Positions 1 to 7,799 of a stretch of DNA of 48,599 nt are shown here, piece after piece. The notes beneath the pieces are model-generated. The model worked only from the letters and a program-made list of their open reading frames with translations, was not told where the DNA came from and ran no database searches. Source of the DNA: Ignavibacteriota bacterium. Its GTDB lineage: Bacteria; Bacteroidota; Ignavibacteria; Tepidaquicellales; Tepidaquicellaceae. Where the stretch lies: assembly GCA_016218085.1 (NCBI GenBank), contig JACREY010000001.1, forward strand, positions 1 through 48,599, written 5' to 3'. A program made the translations under genes and the position numbers. Each line of letters begins with the position of its first letter. Position 1 is the stretch's first letter.

Positions 1-87
1 AACGGTATCTACTTTAAGCTGCGCTTGAAGCGGAAGTACAAAAGCAAAAAGCATAATGAATAGTAGTGCAAAGTTTAGTTTTTTCAT
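1..87 (-). CDS. N-terminal fragment of a secreted protein (runs off the window)
   Basis: An ATG at 87 on the minus strand opens a frame that stays open to the window edge (29 codons). The peptide starts MKKLNFALLFIMLFAF and ends its hydrophobic core with LPLQAQ, a typical type I signal peptide with cleavage after AQ, like the other secreted proteins of this window (all end in AQ). The mature part is outside the window, so the function is unknown. It runs away from the window and is preceded by about 170 bp without a gene. Confidence 0.6.
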   Translation of the reverse strand, partial: MKKLNFALLFIMLFAFVLPLQAQLKVDTV

Positions 88-210
88 CTAACACCTTGTG
101 ATTTGTTATTGATATTTCTCAATGAAAAAATATAACTGTTGACTATGATAACCAAGATGTGATTGAAAATATTACCGTTAGTTTTGGTTTGAAGTACGAA
201 GATTTTCGGA

Positions 211-256
211 GAAGAACCGTCTCCCATCCAAGATGAGAGACTGTCCCGGTTACTTC
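211..256. repeat. REP-like imperfect hairpin
   Basis: Arms GTCTCCCATC (219-228) and GATGAGAGAC (232-241) pair with one non-Watson-Crick position around a CAA loop. Outer arms AACCG/CGGTT (215-219 with 247-251) and GAAG/CTTC (211-214 with 253-256) extend the structure with small internal bulges. It has the size and GC-rich stem of a REP element mobilised by Y1 (RAYT) transposases, but no second copy was noticed in the window. It lies just 3' of the decayed T9SS gene, where that reading frame breaks down. Confidence 0.45.
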
Positions 257-257
257 G

Positions 258-719
258 TCAGTACCGTTTTCTTTGTTTCCACAAATTCCGGCGTTTGTAT
301 TTTGAAAGATAAACACCACTAGCAAGGTTCATTGAATTCCAACTAAGTTTATAATTGCCCAATGGTAACGTCTCATTTTTAAGTATTTCAAGTTCTTGCC
401 CAAGAATGTTAAATACAGCAACTTTACCCTGTGCTTGTTTAGGCAACGAGAACTCAATATAAGTTTGCCCGTTAAAAGGATTAGGATAATTTTGTAATAG
501 TCTGTTGTGTGCCGGTAACTCAGCTTTTTTTGTTGGAATAGTTGCTTTATATAATCCGCCGGCTTGTGTACCAATAAAATAATTCCCATCATCATCTGCA
601 TAAAACGAAATTGGACTCAACAAATGAGAATTAAACCTGTACCTGTCAAAACTTTTTCCTGAATAAGAGCTGATTAATAAATATAGATTTATTTCTTTAG
701 CGGAATTATCATTTATCAA
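258..719 (-). pseudogene. Remnant of a T9SS-secreted beta-propeller/sialidase-like protein
   Basis: The frame has no convincing start and resembles only the last repeat of a WD40/VPS10-like propeller (DDDGNYFIGTQAGGLY), followed by a T9SS type A sorting domain: NYPNPFNGQTYIEFSLP, then VFNILGQELEIL and LASGVY. After SGVY the usual closing strand and KKM(I/V)L(I/M)K tail are missing. The reading continues as an unrelated basic tail into a REP-like hairpin, and the neighbouring frame (143-325) could carry on from the same point, so a frameshift or insertion near 310 is likely. Upstream of 719 no coding continuation is visible. I infer a 5'-truncated, 3'-disrupted gene. Confidence 0.65.
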
Positions 720-804
720 ATAGTAAAAAGCATTGCAAATATTTGGGAATAAATTCGGCTAATTTGATAAGGATTACTGTTATAGTGCAAAGTCTTTCGA
801 TATT

Positions 805-1165
805 TCAAAACGACAGACAGAAAACTCTATGACGAGAAATATCAGAAATATTCTAATAAAGGATTCTACGATGTGCTTTTCTTTAATGAAAGAAATGAAC
901 TTGCTGAAAGCGTTAATTTTTGGCTTACGGTTTTAACCGAACTTAAAAACCGTGGAGTAGAAGAAATCCTTGTTGCATGTATTGTACTTTCTCATTTATC
1001 TGTTGTTTTTGAGAAGCCTTTGCAAAATATTCTTTAAGTCAAAAATCCATTTACACACATTATCTTACAGACTCTTTTTACAGCACGACGAAACTATTTT
1101 GATTAGAAGAGCAACAAAAATTTTCAAAGCAACCCTTTATGAAAACAATCTTAGCCATTTAAGAT
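805..1165 (+). pseudogene. Decayed IS256/mutator-family transposase fragment
   Basis: In one frame around 870-985 the translation reads NERNELAESVNFWLTVL followed by TELKNRGVEEILVAC, which matches the IS256-family core (FWL.VL..LKNRGV.DILIAC.DG) in spacing and residues. The DG that should follow the C is gone and the frame breaks: a second frame continues with FFKSKIHLHTLS, where intact members have a P..KIQLCIVHQIRN-like segment. Several stops interrupt the rest. Neither end of the element nor the remaining DDE residues can be found. It lies immediately 3' of the EPS operon, so mobile-element activity marks this edge. Confidence 0.6.
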
Positions 1166-1183
1166 AAATTTAAAAGGGATGGT

Positions 1184-2428
1184 TTAATGAGAGGCGCTTT
1201 CTCTTACCGTACGTATCCATAATTTTGTATGCCCTTTGGATAATACTTTTACGTACAAAATTAATTTCCAGAGAATGTACTTTGGTGCATACCAGAGTGC
1301 TTTGTAAGCGTTAATATCGGCATTAGATAAATAAAGTCCTCCGAGCACATAAAATAACTGCAGAGCAAATAATAAAATCCATAACAACAAAAAAGTGTTT
1401 GTAGTAAGAACATCTAAAGAGGTTAACAGCATATTTATGATTAGCATTGCAAATGTGAACAAAGAAAGATTTACAAATGCCGGAGTAATTAATTCAATAA
1501 ATGAATCAAAAATCTTGAAAGATTTTTTCTTTACCGCTTCTTTCAGTAATACGGACGAATATTTTTTTAAAAGAGGGAATCTTCCAAATTCCCACCTGGC
1601 TCTTTGTGTTTCGGCATTTTGAGGGTTGATAGGCATTACTGCTTGCACTTTAGCTTCAGGCGCAAATGTTACCGGGATCCCGTTCAACAATAAAACTAAT
1701 CCGTATTCAAGATCCTCTGTTTGAGAAAATGCCAGCCATGGAATTTTTTTTAACAAATTTGTAGTAAAACACATTCCGTTTCCGCGTAAACCGGCAGAAC
1801 AGTTAAGCATTTTTCTCCCCAGCGGTCTTACGTAATTATAAAGATATAATCCTACTCTTGTAATCTCCGAGCTCCATGAACCGGGATTAGGTTTTACGAG
1901 GTCGGCGCATTGTATTGCTTTGCATCCTTGATTAAGATATGTGTTCAGAACTTCAAGAATATTTTTTGATACTGTCGTGTCGGCATCAATAACAAGAAAG
2001 GCATCGAAGAACTTTGGAATGTCTTTGTTTCGCCAATGGTTTTTTAACAATAATTTGAAACACCATTCAAGAGCATATCCTTTGCCCAGAAATTTCTTAT
2101 TCTCGCGTTCAATAACTGTCACTCCTTTTCTTAAAGCATAACTAGATGTTTTATCGGTACAGTTATCTGCAACAACAAATACATGGAATAATTCTTTGGG
2201 ATAATTGATTTCCGCAAGGTTTGATACTGTTTCTGCTATAACTTGTTCTTCGTTGTGAGCCGGAACTATAACAGCAAAACAATGCTTTTTTTGATTTCCT
2301 CTTTTCTTTGAGCTGCTAAACTCTTTCGCCTTGGCATTGTACAGAAAACCAAGAGCAGTTAAAAGAGTGAGATAAAGAGTAAAGAAACCAACAACAATTA
2401 AAAAAATAATTAAAGCTATCTCAATCAT
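1184..2428 (-). CDS. Membrane-anchored family 2 glycosyltransferase
   Basis: A 414-aa processive-type GT2. An N-terminal membrane segment (about residues 5-30) is followed by the GT-A catalytic domain (about 50-290) and two or three C-terminal membrane segments (about 310-400). Visible motifs are VIVPAHNEE (nucleotide-sugar binding, about 53-61), VIDAD (148-150, metal/UDP), TED (237-239, catalytic-base region) and QRARW (275-279). This is the layout of hyaluronan/cellulose/PNAG-synthase relatives acting at the inner face of the cytoplasmic membrane. It is the last gene of the minus-strand EPS operon, and its ATG overlaps the GH9 stop by 4 bp (ATGA), which implies translational coupling. The sugar donor cannot be told from sequence. 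Confidence 0.88.
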   Translation of the reverse strand: MIEIALIIFLIVVGFFTLYLTLLTALGFLYNAKAKEFSSSKKRGNQKKHCFAVIVPAHNEEQVIAETVSNLAEINYPKELFHVFVVADNCTDKTSSYALRKGVTVIERENKKFLGKGYALEWCFKLLLKNHWRNKDIPKFFDAFLVIDADTTVSKNILEVLNTYLNQGCKAIQCADLVKPNPGSWSSEITRVGLYLYNYVRPLGRKMLNCSAGLRGNGMCFTTNLLKKIPWLAFSQTEDLEYGLVLLLNGIPVTFAPEAKVQAVMPINPQNAETQRARWEFGRFPLLKKYSSVLLKEAVKKKSFKIFDSFIELITPAFVNLSLFTFAMLIINMLLTSLDVLTTNTFLLLWILLFALQLFYVLGGLYLSNADINAYKALWYAPKYILWKLILYVKVLSKGHTKLWIRTVRESASH

Positions 2429-4233
2429 TTCGTTTCCATATTTGAGTCGTTGCTATTTTTTTTACTTATACTATTATCAAGAGGTTGAGAAAAAAATGAT
2501 GCAACATAAACGAGCGGAGCTGTATAGTTTATAGCCACTTCATTTACAAAATAATTTTTTTCAAAATCTTCGTAGCTTTTACCCGGCATTTGTGAAATTA
2601 TTTTTCCGTTTAACCTGGAATAACTGTTGGGACCCGCAACTAATAAACCCGGAACCGGATTATCATGATACTTCAACATTGAAAACTGATGATAAGGATG
2701 TTTAACAGGAGCTGCGCCTATCCCGGTAATAAACGAAATGCCAAAAGTATTTCTTCCAAGTAAATAATGAAGTTGATCGAGCGCAGCATCAAAATATTTG
2801 CGCTGATCTGTAACCCGATAAAGGTTTGTCAAATCGTATGCATAGCCGGCAACCACGCTGTTGGAACCCCAGTAATATTCATCGTTATTGAGGGCACATC
2901 TATATCCGCCTAACTCAATTCTTTCTAAAAGTTGATTACAATAAGTATTCATGTTTGACAGTATAGTCGCTCTTGCCTTTATGTTGTTTTGGTGATCAAT
3001 TCCTTGTGGAAATGGATAAAGCTTTAGGAAGGAATAGTAAGCGAAGTTCGCAGTGTTCTTCCAGCTTAAAGTATAATTCGGTCCCCCCACTTTTTGATAA
3101 TTTGAAAGAAAATAATTTATGTATTCCTCAGAGCCGGTTAATCTGAACAATTCTATCGAAGCCCATAATCTTTCGTCGGAATCAATTTCATCTCCGTATT
3201 CACCACCTTCAACGCCGGCAGGATTTTTAAATCCGCCTTGCGGAATAATTTCAGGATTAGATTGTAAAAAATGCCATGCGTCAACTGCACATTTTAATAA
3301 TCGGACAGATAACGGTTTGTTATATTTTTCGAGTAACCGTGCACCCAGCGCGGCAACAGCAGCTACATCTGCTGTTGAAGTACTGCTGATTCCGAAAATG
3401 TACTGCTCTTCGGTTTCTTTATCAGGTAAATGTTCACCGGTCCAATTCTTAATTGATACTTTATGATATACCGCACCATCACCCCTTTGCATTTTAATCA
3501 ACCATTCCAACGCAAAGCATGCCTCATCAAGGACGTCGGGAATTGAATTATGAGACTCCGGAATATTTAACTGACCGTCATAAAAAAAATCCGGGAAGTC
3601 TTCGTAAGCATATAATAAAAATGCTGCGCTTACAGCTGTAGTAGGAACGAATTTATTGTAATCACCGGCATCGTGCCAACCACCTTTTGTGTTCATTTCC
3701 TTTGAAGGATCAACCAAAAACTTTGCATTTTTTAGATGACACGCCGGATGAGCCCATTTAGTGCCGTTACTGATTTCGGCTCCACATCGCTGATAATAAT
3801 AGCTTTGAATTGTTTTCTCGGCACATTCGTTGTAAACATTGCTGCCGATTGAAAATTGATAGGACGTTACCGAGAGCGCCGGTACGGAAATTTTATAAAC
3901 GCCCGGACGCGTTAAAGAAGAAAAATTCAACGGGTATAAATTATCGCCGGTTGTTCTGTCGAATTCAATTTTATTATTAGGTTTTCCTTTAAATACTATT
4001 TCATTTGTTGCGGCATTTTTTACAACAAAAGAATCCGGATTTACCGCCCTCACAAAAGCAATCTTAACATCATAAGGTCTGTAACCCAATTGATCAATAA
4101 TGAGAGTATCTTGTTTATTATTCCCGCCTGCGCTGCTAACGTTTGTCCTAAAAAAATAAAATACCGATATAAGCAAGATGACAGGCAGAAAAACAGACCA
4201 TCTTAAAATATTTTTTTTATCTGATGACTTCAT
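2425..4233 (-). CDS. Glycoside hydrolase family 9 (endoglucanase-like), membrane-anchored
   Basis: 602 aa. An uncleaved-looking hydrophobic anchor (about 12-28) precedes a CelD-type N-terminal Ig-like domain (about 42-130: DTLIIDQLGYRP, ending SYQFSIG) and the (alpha/alpha)6 GH9 domain (about 135-580). The GH9 signature GGWHDAGDYNKF (184-195) supplies both nucleophilic-water aspartates, and the C-terminal NEVAINYTAPL segment supplies the catalytic-acid glutamate. No T9SS sorting domain is present, unlike the other secreted enzymes nearby, so it probably stays in the inner membrane facing the periplasm. Lying inside an EPS operon, it is more likely to trim or release the nascent polymer, as BcsZ does for cellulose, than to feed on plant cellulose; that role is inferred. 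Confidence 0.88.
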   Translation of the reverse strand: MKSSDKKNILRWSVFLPVILLISVFYFFRTNVSSAGGNNKQDTLIIDQLGYRPYDVKIAFVRAVNPDSFVVKNAATNEIVFKGKPNNKIEFDRTTGDNLYPLNFSSLTRPGVYKISVPALSVTSYQFSIGSNVYNECAEKTIQSYYYQRCGAEISNGTKWAHPACHLKNAKFLVDPSKEMNTKGGWHDAGDYNKFVPTTAVSAAFLLYAYEDFPDFFYDGQLNIPESHNSIPDVLDEACFALEWLIKMQRGDGAVYHKVSIKNWTGEHLPDKETEEQYIFGISSTSTADVAAVAALGARLLEKYNKPLSVRLLKCAVDAWHFLQSNPEIIPQGGFKNPAGVEGGEYGDEIDSDERLWASIELFRLTGSEEYINYFLSNYQKVGGPNYTLSWKNTANFAYYSFLKLYPFPQGIDHQNNIKARATILSNMNTYCNQLLERIELGGYRCALNNDEYYWGSNSVVAGYAYDLTNLYRVTDQRKYFDAALDQLHYLLGRNTFGISFITGIGAAPVKHPYHQFSMLKYHDNPVPGLLVAGPNSYSRLNGKIISQMPGKSYEDFEKNYFVNEVAINYTAPLVYVASFFSQPLDNSISKKNSNDSNMETK

Positions 4234-5107
4234 GGTTAAATTTCCTTTCCGATGTTGAAGCCAAATTAAATCTCTGTTTTAGATTAAATAAGTCGCGAAC
4301 AAACCAGCCAATCATAGCAGGTCTCATATTTACATCCTTTAAATTGTACGGTATATATGGTACTCCATAAGCAACATAAAACCGAATTTTAAAATTGTAA
4401 TGGTAACGTGATTGAATTGCTTCACCGATCTGCGGTAAAGAAAAAAATTGCTCGAGTTCAAACGCGGTTTCTGAACCTTCAAATAATCCCATTGCTTTTT
4501 CTGCAAGATGTTTGTCGTGGGTTGCTATTGCTATAAGCGGTGTCTCGTTAATTAATATGCTGATCATTTTCAGATAATTTTTTTCACTTGCTAATTTGAA
4601 ATCGTCCGGATCTTGCCATTGACCCTTTACAATACGAACCGGGACGTTCATCCTGGCAATCTCTTTAGCATCGGATAAACTCCGCGGCCATCGTGACGGT
4701 ATTGTATAGCCAACGTTGTCATAAATTGTTTTTACCTGTTTAAAATATTGTAAAGATTTTTCAGCGAGATCCGGTGATAATGAATCGAAATGAATTCTTA
4801 TATTTTTATCGGGGATTTCTTTAACAATGTGTTCAAATAGTTTCATATCGAATTCTAATGCAGAAGGTTTTATTGATACGTAAGAATCAAAACCATTGCG
4901 AGATATTGTTTTTATGATTTCAATATATTTTTCTGCGACCGATTGTTTGCTTTCACTTGGAAGGGTCCATGCCGAAATAGTTGTCGCCCACCCGTTGGTT
5001 GCTGACCATTTACAGAATTTTTCAGCTCGTTCCAAATTCGTTCCTGCAATGTGTCGCTTTGCAATTAAATTTTTTATATGACTGTTAAGCATTTGGAACG
5101 TTTCCAA
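4217..5107 (-). CDS. Proline dehydrogenase-fold protein of unknown substrate
   Basis: 296 aa with the landmarks of the PRODH/PutA FAD barrel: VSIKPSALEFD, PVRIVKGQW (equivalent of VRLVKGAYW), IATHD (equivalent of ATHN) and YVAYGVPYIPY (equivalent of Y.PYG....Y). The arginine pair that grips the proline carboxylate in true enzymes (RRL after the PYG motif) is not visible; here the region reads NLKDVNMRPAMIGWF. A changed substrate is therefore likely. It overlaps the GH9 gene by 17 bp and the upstream GNAT gene by 23 bp, so it belongs to the EPS operon. A slightly later ATG at 5092 (MLNSHIKN) is equally possible. An FAD-dependent step in the operon is inferred only from the fold. Confidence 0.7.
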   Translation of the reverse strand: METFQMLNSHIKNLIAKRHIAGTNLERAEKFCKWSATNGWATTISAWTLPSESKQSVAEKYIEIIKTISRNGFDSYVSIKPSALEFDMKLFEHIVKEIPDKNIRIHFDSLSPDLAEKSLQYFKQVKTIYDNVGYTIPSRWPRSLSDAKEIARMNVPVRIVKGQWQDPDDFKLASEKNYLKMISILINETPLIAIATHDKHLAEKAMGLFEGSETAFELEQFFSLPQIGEAIQSRYHYNFKIRFYVAYGVPYIPYNLKDVNMRPAMIGWFVRDLFNLKQRFNLASTSERKFNHEVIR

Positions 5108-6182
5108 TACTATTCCATTTTATATATAAAAACGGACGCACCCGTTTAAGCAATACATTAGCGAACGCATTTGTAAAATCAAAAAAGCATGAAACATAGG
5201 AATGATAAATTCTATAAGAAATCATATCGTGAAGATGGTCGGTCCAGATATGAAGCCACTGCTCGTTGCCGCCTAAAAATTCAATTGCATCTAATTTCTT
5301 ACCGAATGAATAACGAATAACCTCATTCATAAGCAATATACCGGGCGAAAACTTTGCATATTTTTCATTGTGACCAATTTTAAGAATCCAAAACCGGTTT
5401 GCGTATTCTAATCCTATCTGAGCAGCAACTGCTGTTCCGTCAATTCTCAAAAAACAAAGTTGCAGTATTTTAAGATCCGCAGCTTCTCTTGAATAGTTGC
5501 GAAAAAAGGCACCTAATTTTTTGTTGACCATCATCGCAGTGCCAATTTGCTTTTTCCAGCCGGAAGCTTCTAATTCAAAAATTTCATCAAGATATTTATC
5601 TACCGTCTCGGCAGGCGGACACTTAATTTCTATACTTACATTCCCGTTATTCTCGGCAAGTTTCTTTAACCTTCTCAGACTTGACCTGCGGCTGGAAGAA
5701 ACATTTTGTTGAAAATTCTCCCATGTATCGGTTATAGGGAGATAAGGGATATTTCCGCTTCTAACAAAATTTAAACTTCGTTGGTGGTTATGCAGCTGTT
5801 CAAGCTTTATCATTTCTAAAGATGATGAATTGAGTCCATAGAGGAAGATAGTTTTTTTCATGTTATTGATTGCCTGCAGCAACCCGAGCAACGAGTCTTC
5901 GTCTTCGTAGAGAAAACTCATGGGCTCACTATGTAAAGAAGCACCAAGCATTTCCAAGCGTTCCGAGAAATATTTTTTAACTAAAACCATTGGTGCTATT
6001 GCTTTTACATTTTCTCCCGAAAACAAAACTATTACAAATAGTTTTTCATTGGAAGAAACAGTTTTGGCGCAATTTACCAACCATTCAAACCTCATAAGAG
6101 GCATTTGAATTTTATCTGCCAGACGGTTGCAGTCTTTTTTAATGGATGACAATTCTTCTATATTTTCTATAACCCTAACCAT
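5085..6182 (-). CDS. CelD/BcsL-type GNAT acyltransferase 1
   Basis: 365 aa. The C-terminal half matches the Acetyltransf_6 (BioF2/CelD/BcsL, FemAB-like) domain: a run of Arg/Lys (SSSRRSSLRRLKKL) opening the domain, FELEASGWKK, then an acceptor/CoA strand region ending LDAIEFLGGNEQW, equivalent to the DFLRG.E.YK signature of its two neighbours. These cytoplasmic proteins are expected to acylate a sugar or peptide amine; in cellulose and EPS loci they are assumed to decorate the polymer or its precursors. It is the shortest and most divergent of three tandem paralogues (5085, 6246 and the C-terminus of 7800-10517). The gap to the next upstream gene is 63 bp. Confidence 0.75.
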   Translation of the reverse strand: MVRVIENIEELSSIKKDCNRLADKIQMPLMRFEWLVNCAKTVSSNEKLFVIVLFSGENVKAIAPMVLVKKYFSERLEMLGASLHSEPMSFLYEDEDSLLGLLQAINNMKKTIFLYGLNSSSLEMIKLEQLHNHQRSLNFVRSGNIPYLPITDTWENFQQNVSSSRRSSLRRLKKLAENNGNVSIEIKCPPAETVDKYLDEIFELEASGWKKQIGTAMMVNKKLGAFFRNYSREAADLKILQLCFLRIDGTAVAAQIGLEYANRFWILKIGHNEKYAKFSPGILLMNEVIRYSFGKKLDAIEFLGGNEQWLHIWTDHLHDMISYRIYHSYVSCFFDFTNAFANVLLKRVRPFLYIKWNSIGNVPNA

Positions 6183-6245
6183 TAGTTCACTCTATACTTT
6201 TGTATCATGTGCCATTGTAATTTGCAATCACTATGCTACTTTATT

Positions 6246-7775
6246 TTACAATTTGTTTTTAACTGTAGGTAATTCATCCTCGCTGCGGGCGTGCTGTAAT
6301 GAATCAACTACCGATTCCACAATCCTTTGCTGTCTGCTGTTTTTATTTTTTCTTGTTGCTTGTTTTTGTAAGATGATATTACTCTGCAGTTCTTGGATTT
6401 TTTCTTCCTTGAAGTAAATCCTTTTGTTCTTTGTTGAAGAAACTCTAAGCCGGCTAAGACAAAATCGGAAATACGAAAAGAGAAACATTATTTTACCGTG
6501 TTTTCCAATTTGTAGTTTGATAATAGCTGTCTCTGTTTTAACGCGGAACATCAATCTCATGCGAGTTTTTAAAAAGTAAAAAAATACTTTTCTTATTACA
6601 AAAACTGAATCTGGCTGGATAATTATAAGATCATAATTATTATGTTCATCCGATGAGAATTCATATTTATATTCTTCGGTTCCTCTTAAAAAATCTACAG
6701 TTCCATAATTATGCGAGATGGCGTCGTCAATCATTGTAAAAATGAGCGCCATACCGGGTCTAAAAAAGGCGGGAAAATGTTTGTGATCAAACCCGCTGAG
6801 GTAATCATAAATCCTATCCTTAAATTGGTAAGCCATGCGCGTGGCTATAATTTTATTGTTAAACTTTGCTTCCTTGAACCAGAGCCACCCCTTGTTAAAA
6901 AATATTTTACAGACATGTATAATGAACTCTTCAAAACGTTTGTCGGCAAATAATCCGAGATGCCCAAGTTCATTCCATCGGCTTTGATGCAAGTGCTTCA
7001 AAGTTTGGATTGAATTCAGAAAATTTGTGTCGCATACTTTTATAATTTCTATGTCCGAATATTTTTCAGTTTGTCTCTGAATCTGTCTGAATTTGCGGCG
7101 TGTGCTTGCTTTCAAGGATCCCAAATAAATATCAATGGAACGTGGTACCGTTAATCTTGGACACGCATCAGTTTTGGTTATTTGTGCTCTAAAGTTTTTT
7201 ATCTGCAGTTGTGGTAGAAGCCATTTAAAAATGAAACTTCCTTCCGAAACATTTTGAAAATCGATTTCATTAAAGAGATTTTTATATTCACTCAAGTACG
7301 ATACAACAGCATCGGCAACTTTTTTTTCATAATTATTAAGAGCAATTATATCGAGATAGTCGCTCACCCCGTTTTCTTCAATCGCGTTGGAGAGAAAGGT
7401 TCCGGATTTAAGCCCGCAGCCAATTAATTTGAGTTGTCGATGAATTATAAAACCGCCAAATGTATAGCTTTGAATATAAAAGGGAGCGATTCCTATCAAC
7501 TTCCCGGATGATGAAATCAATAAGATATGAGGCGAGTTAGATTTACTTGCAGCAAAATAATTCCACCAATTATATAGCCATTCAAATGTTTGGTAAATTG
7601 TTGCGCTGGAAGAATTTAAAACTACATCATTCCACTGGTCGTTAAGATTAAAAATGGAGTTAAAATTTTTAACGGTCTTGATAATTATATCCGGATGTTT
7701 GACGCTAATCGAAGTATATATATCCGAATGCCATTTTTCACTTTGTGTATAATATTCGCGTATAGCTTCTTCCAT
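6246..7775 (-). CDS. CelD/BcsL-type GNAT acyltransferase 2
   Basis: About 509 aa. I chose ATG 7775 (MEEAIREYYTQ), 8 nt after AAAGG; a GTG at 7799 directly abuts the upstream stop but lacks its own ribosome site. Domain order: an N-terminal half with SATIYQTFEWLYNWW, ISSSGKLIGIAPF and SDYLDIIAL, then the Acetyltransf_6 region with STRRKFRQIQRQ, LHQSRWNELGHLGLF and GTVDFLRGTEEYKYEF. The same four landmarks occur in the same order in the C-terminal half of the 7800-10517 protein, so the two arose by duplication. A basic 100-residue tail after the domain is low-complexity and of unknown role. An acyl donor (acyl-CoA) is known for the superfamily; the acceptor is not evident. Confidence 0.75.
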   Translation of the reverse strand: MEEAIREYYTQSEKWHSDIYTSISVKHPDIIIKTVKNFNSIFNLNDQWNDVVLNSSSATIYQTFEWLYNWWNYFAASKSNSPHILLISSSGKLIGIAPFYIQSYTFGGFIIHRQLKLIGCGLKSGTFLSNAIEENGVSDYLDIIALNNYEKKVADAVVSYLSEYKNLFNEIDFQNVSEGSFIFKWLLPQLQIKNFRAQITKTDACPRLTVPRSIDIYLGSLKASTRRKFRQIQRQTEKYSDIEIIKVCDTNFLNSIQTLKHLHQSRWNELGHLGLFADKRFEEFIIHVCKIFFNKGWLWFKEAKFNNKIIATRMAYQFKDRIYDYLSGFDHKHFPAFFRPGMALIFTMIDDAISHNYGTVDFLRGTEEYKYEFSSDEHNNYDLIIIQPDSVFVIRKVFFYFLKTRMRLMFRVKTETAIIKLQIGKHGKIMFLFSYFRFCLSRLRVSSTKNKRIYFKEEKIQELQSNIILQKQATRKNKNSRQQRIVESVVDSLQHARSEDELPTVKNKL

Positions 7776-7799
7776 ATTTACAGCCTTTGTCAAATACAC

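Noticed and set aside
143-325. 60-aa minus-strand frame beginning at the T9SS fragment
   Set aside because: It is the shifted continuation of the decayed T9SS gene running through the REP-like hairpin; no domain of its own.
3119-3466. 115-aa plus-strand frame inside GH9
   Set aside because: Antisense shadow of a gene with clear catalytic motifs; no recognisable features.
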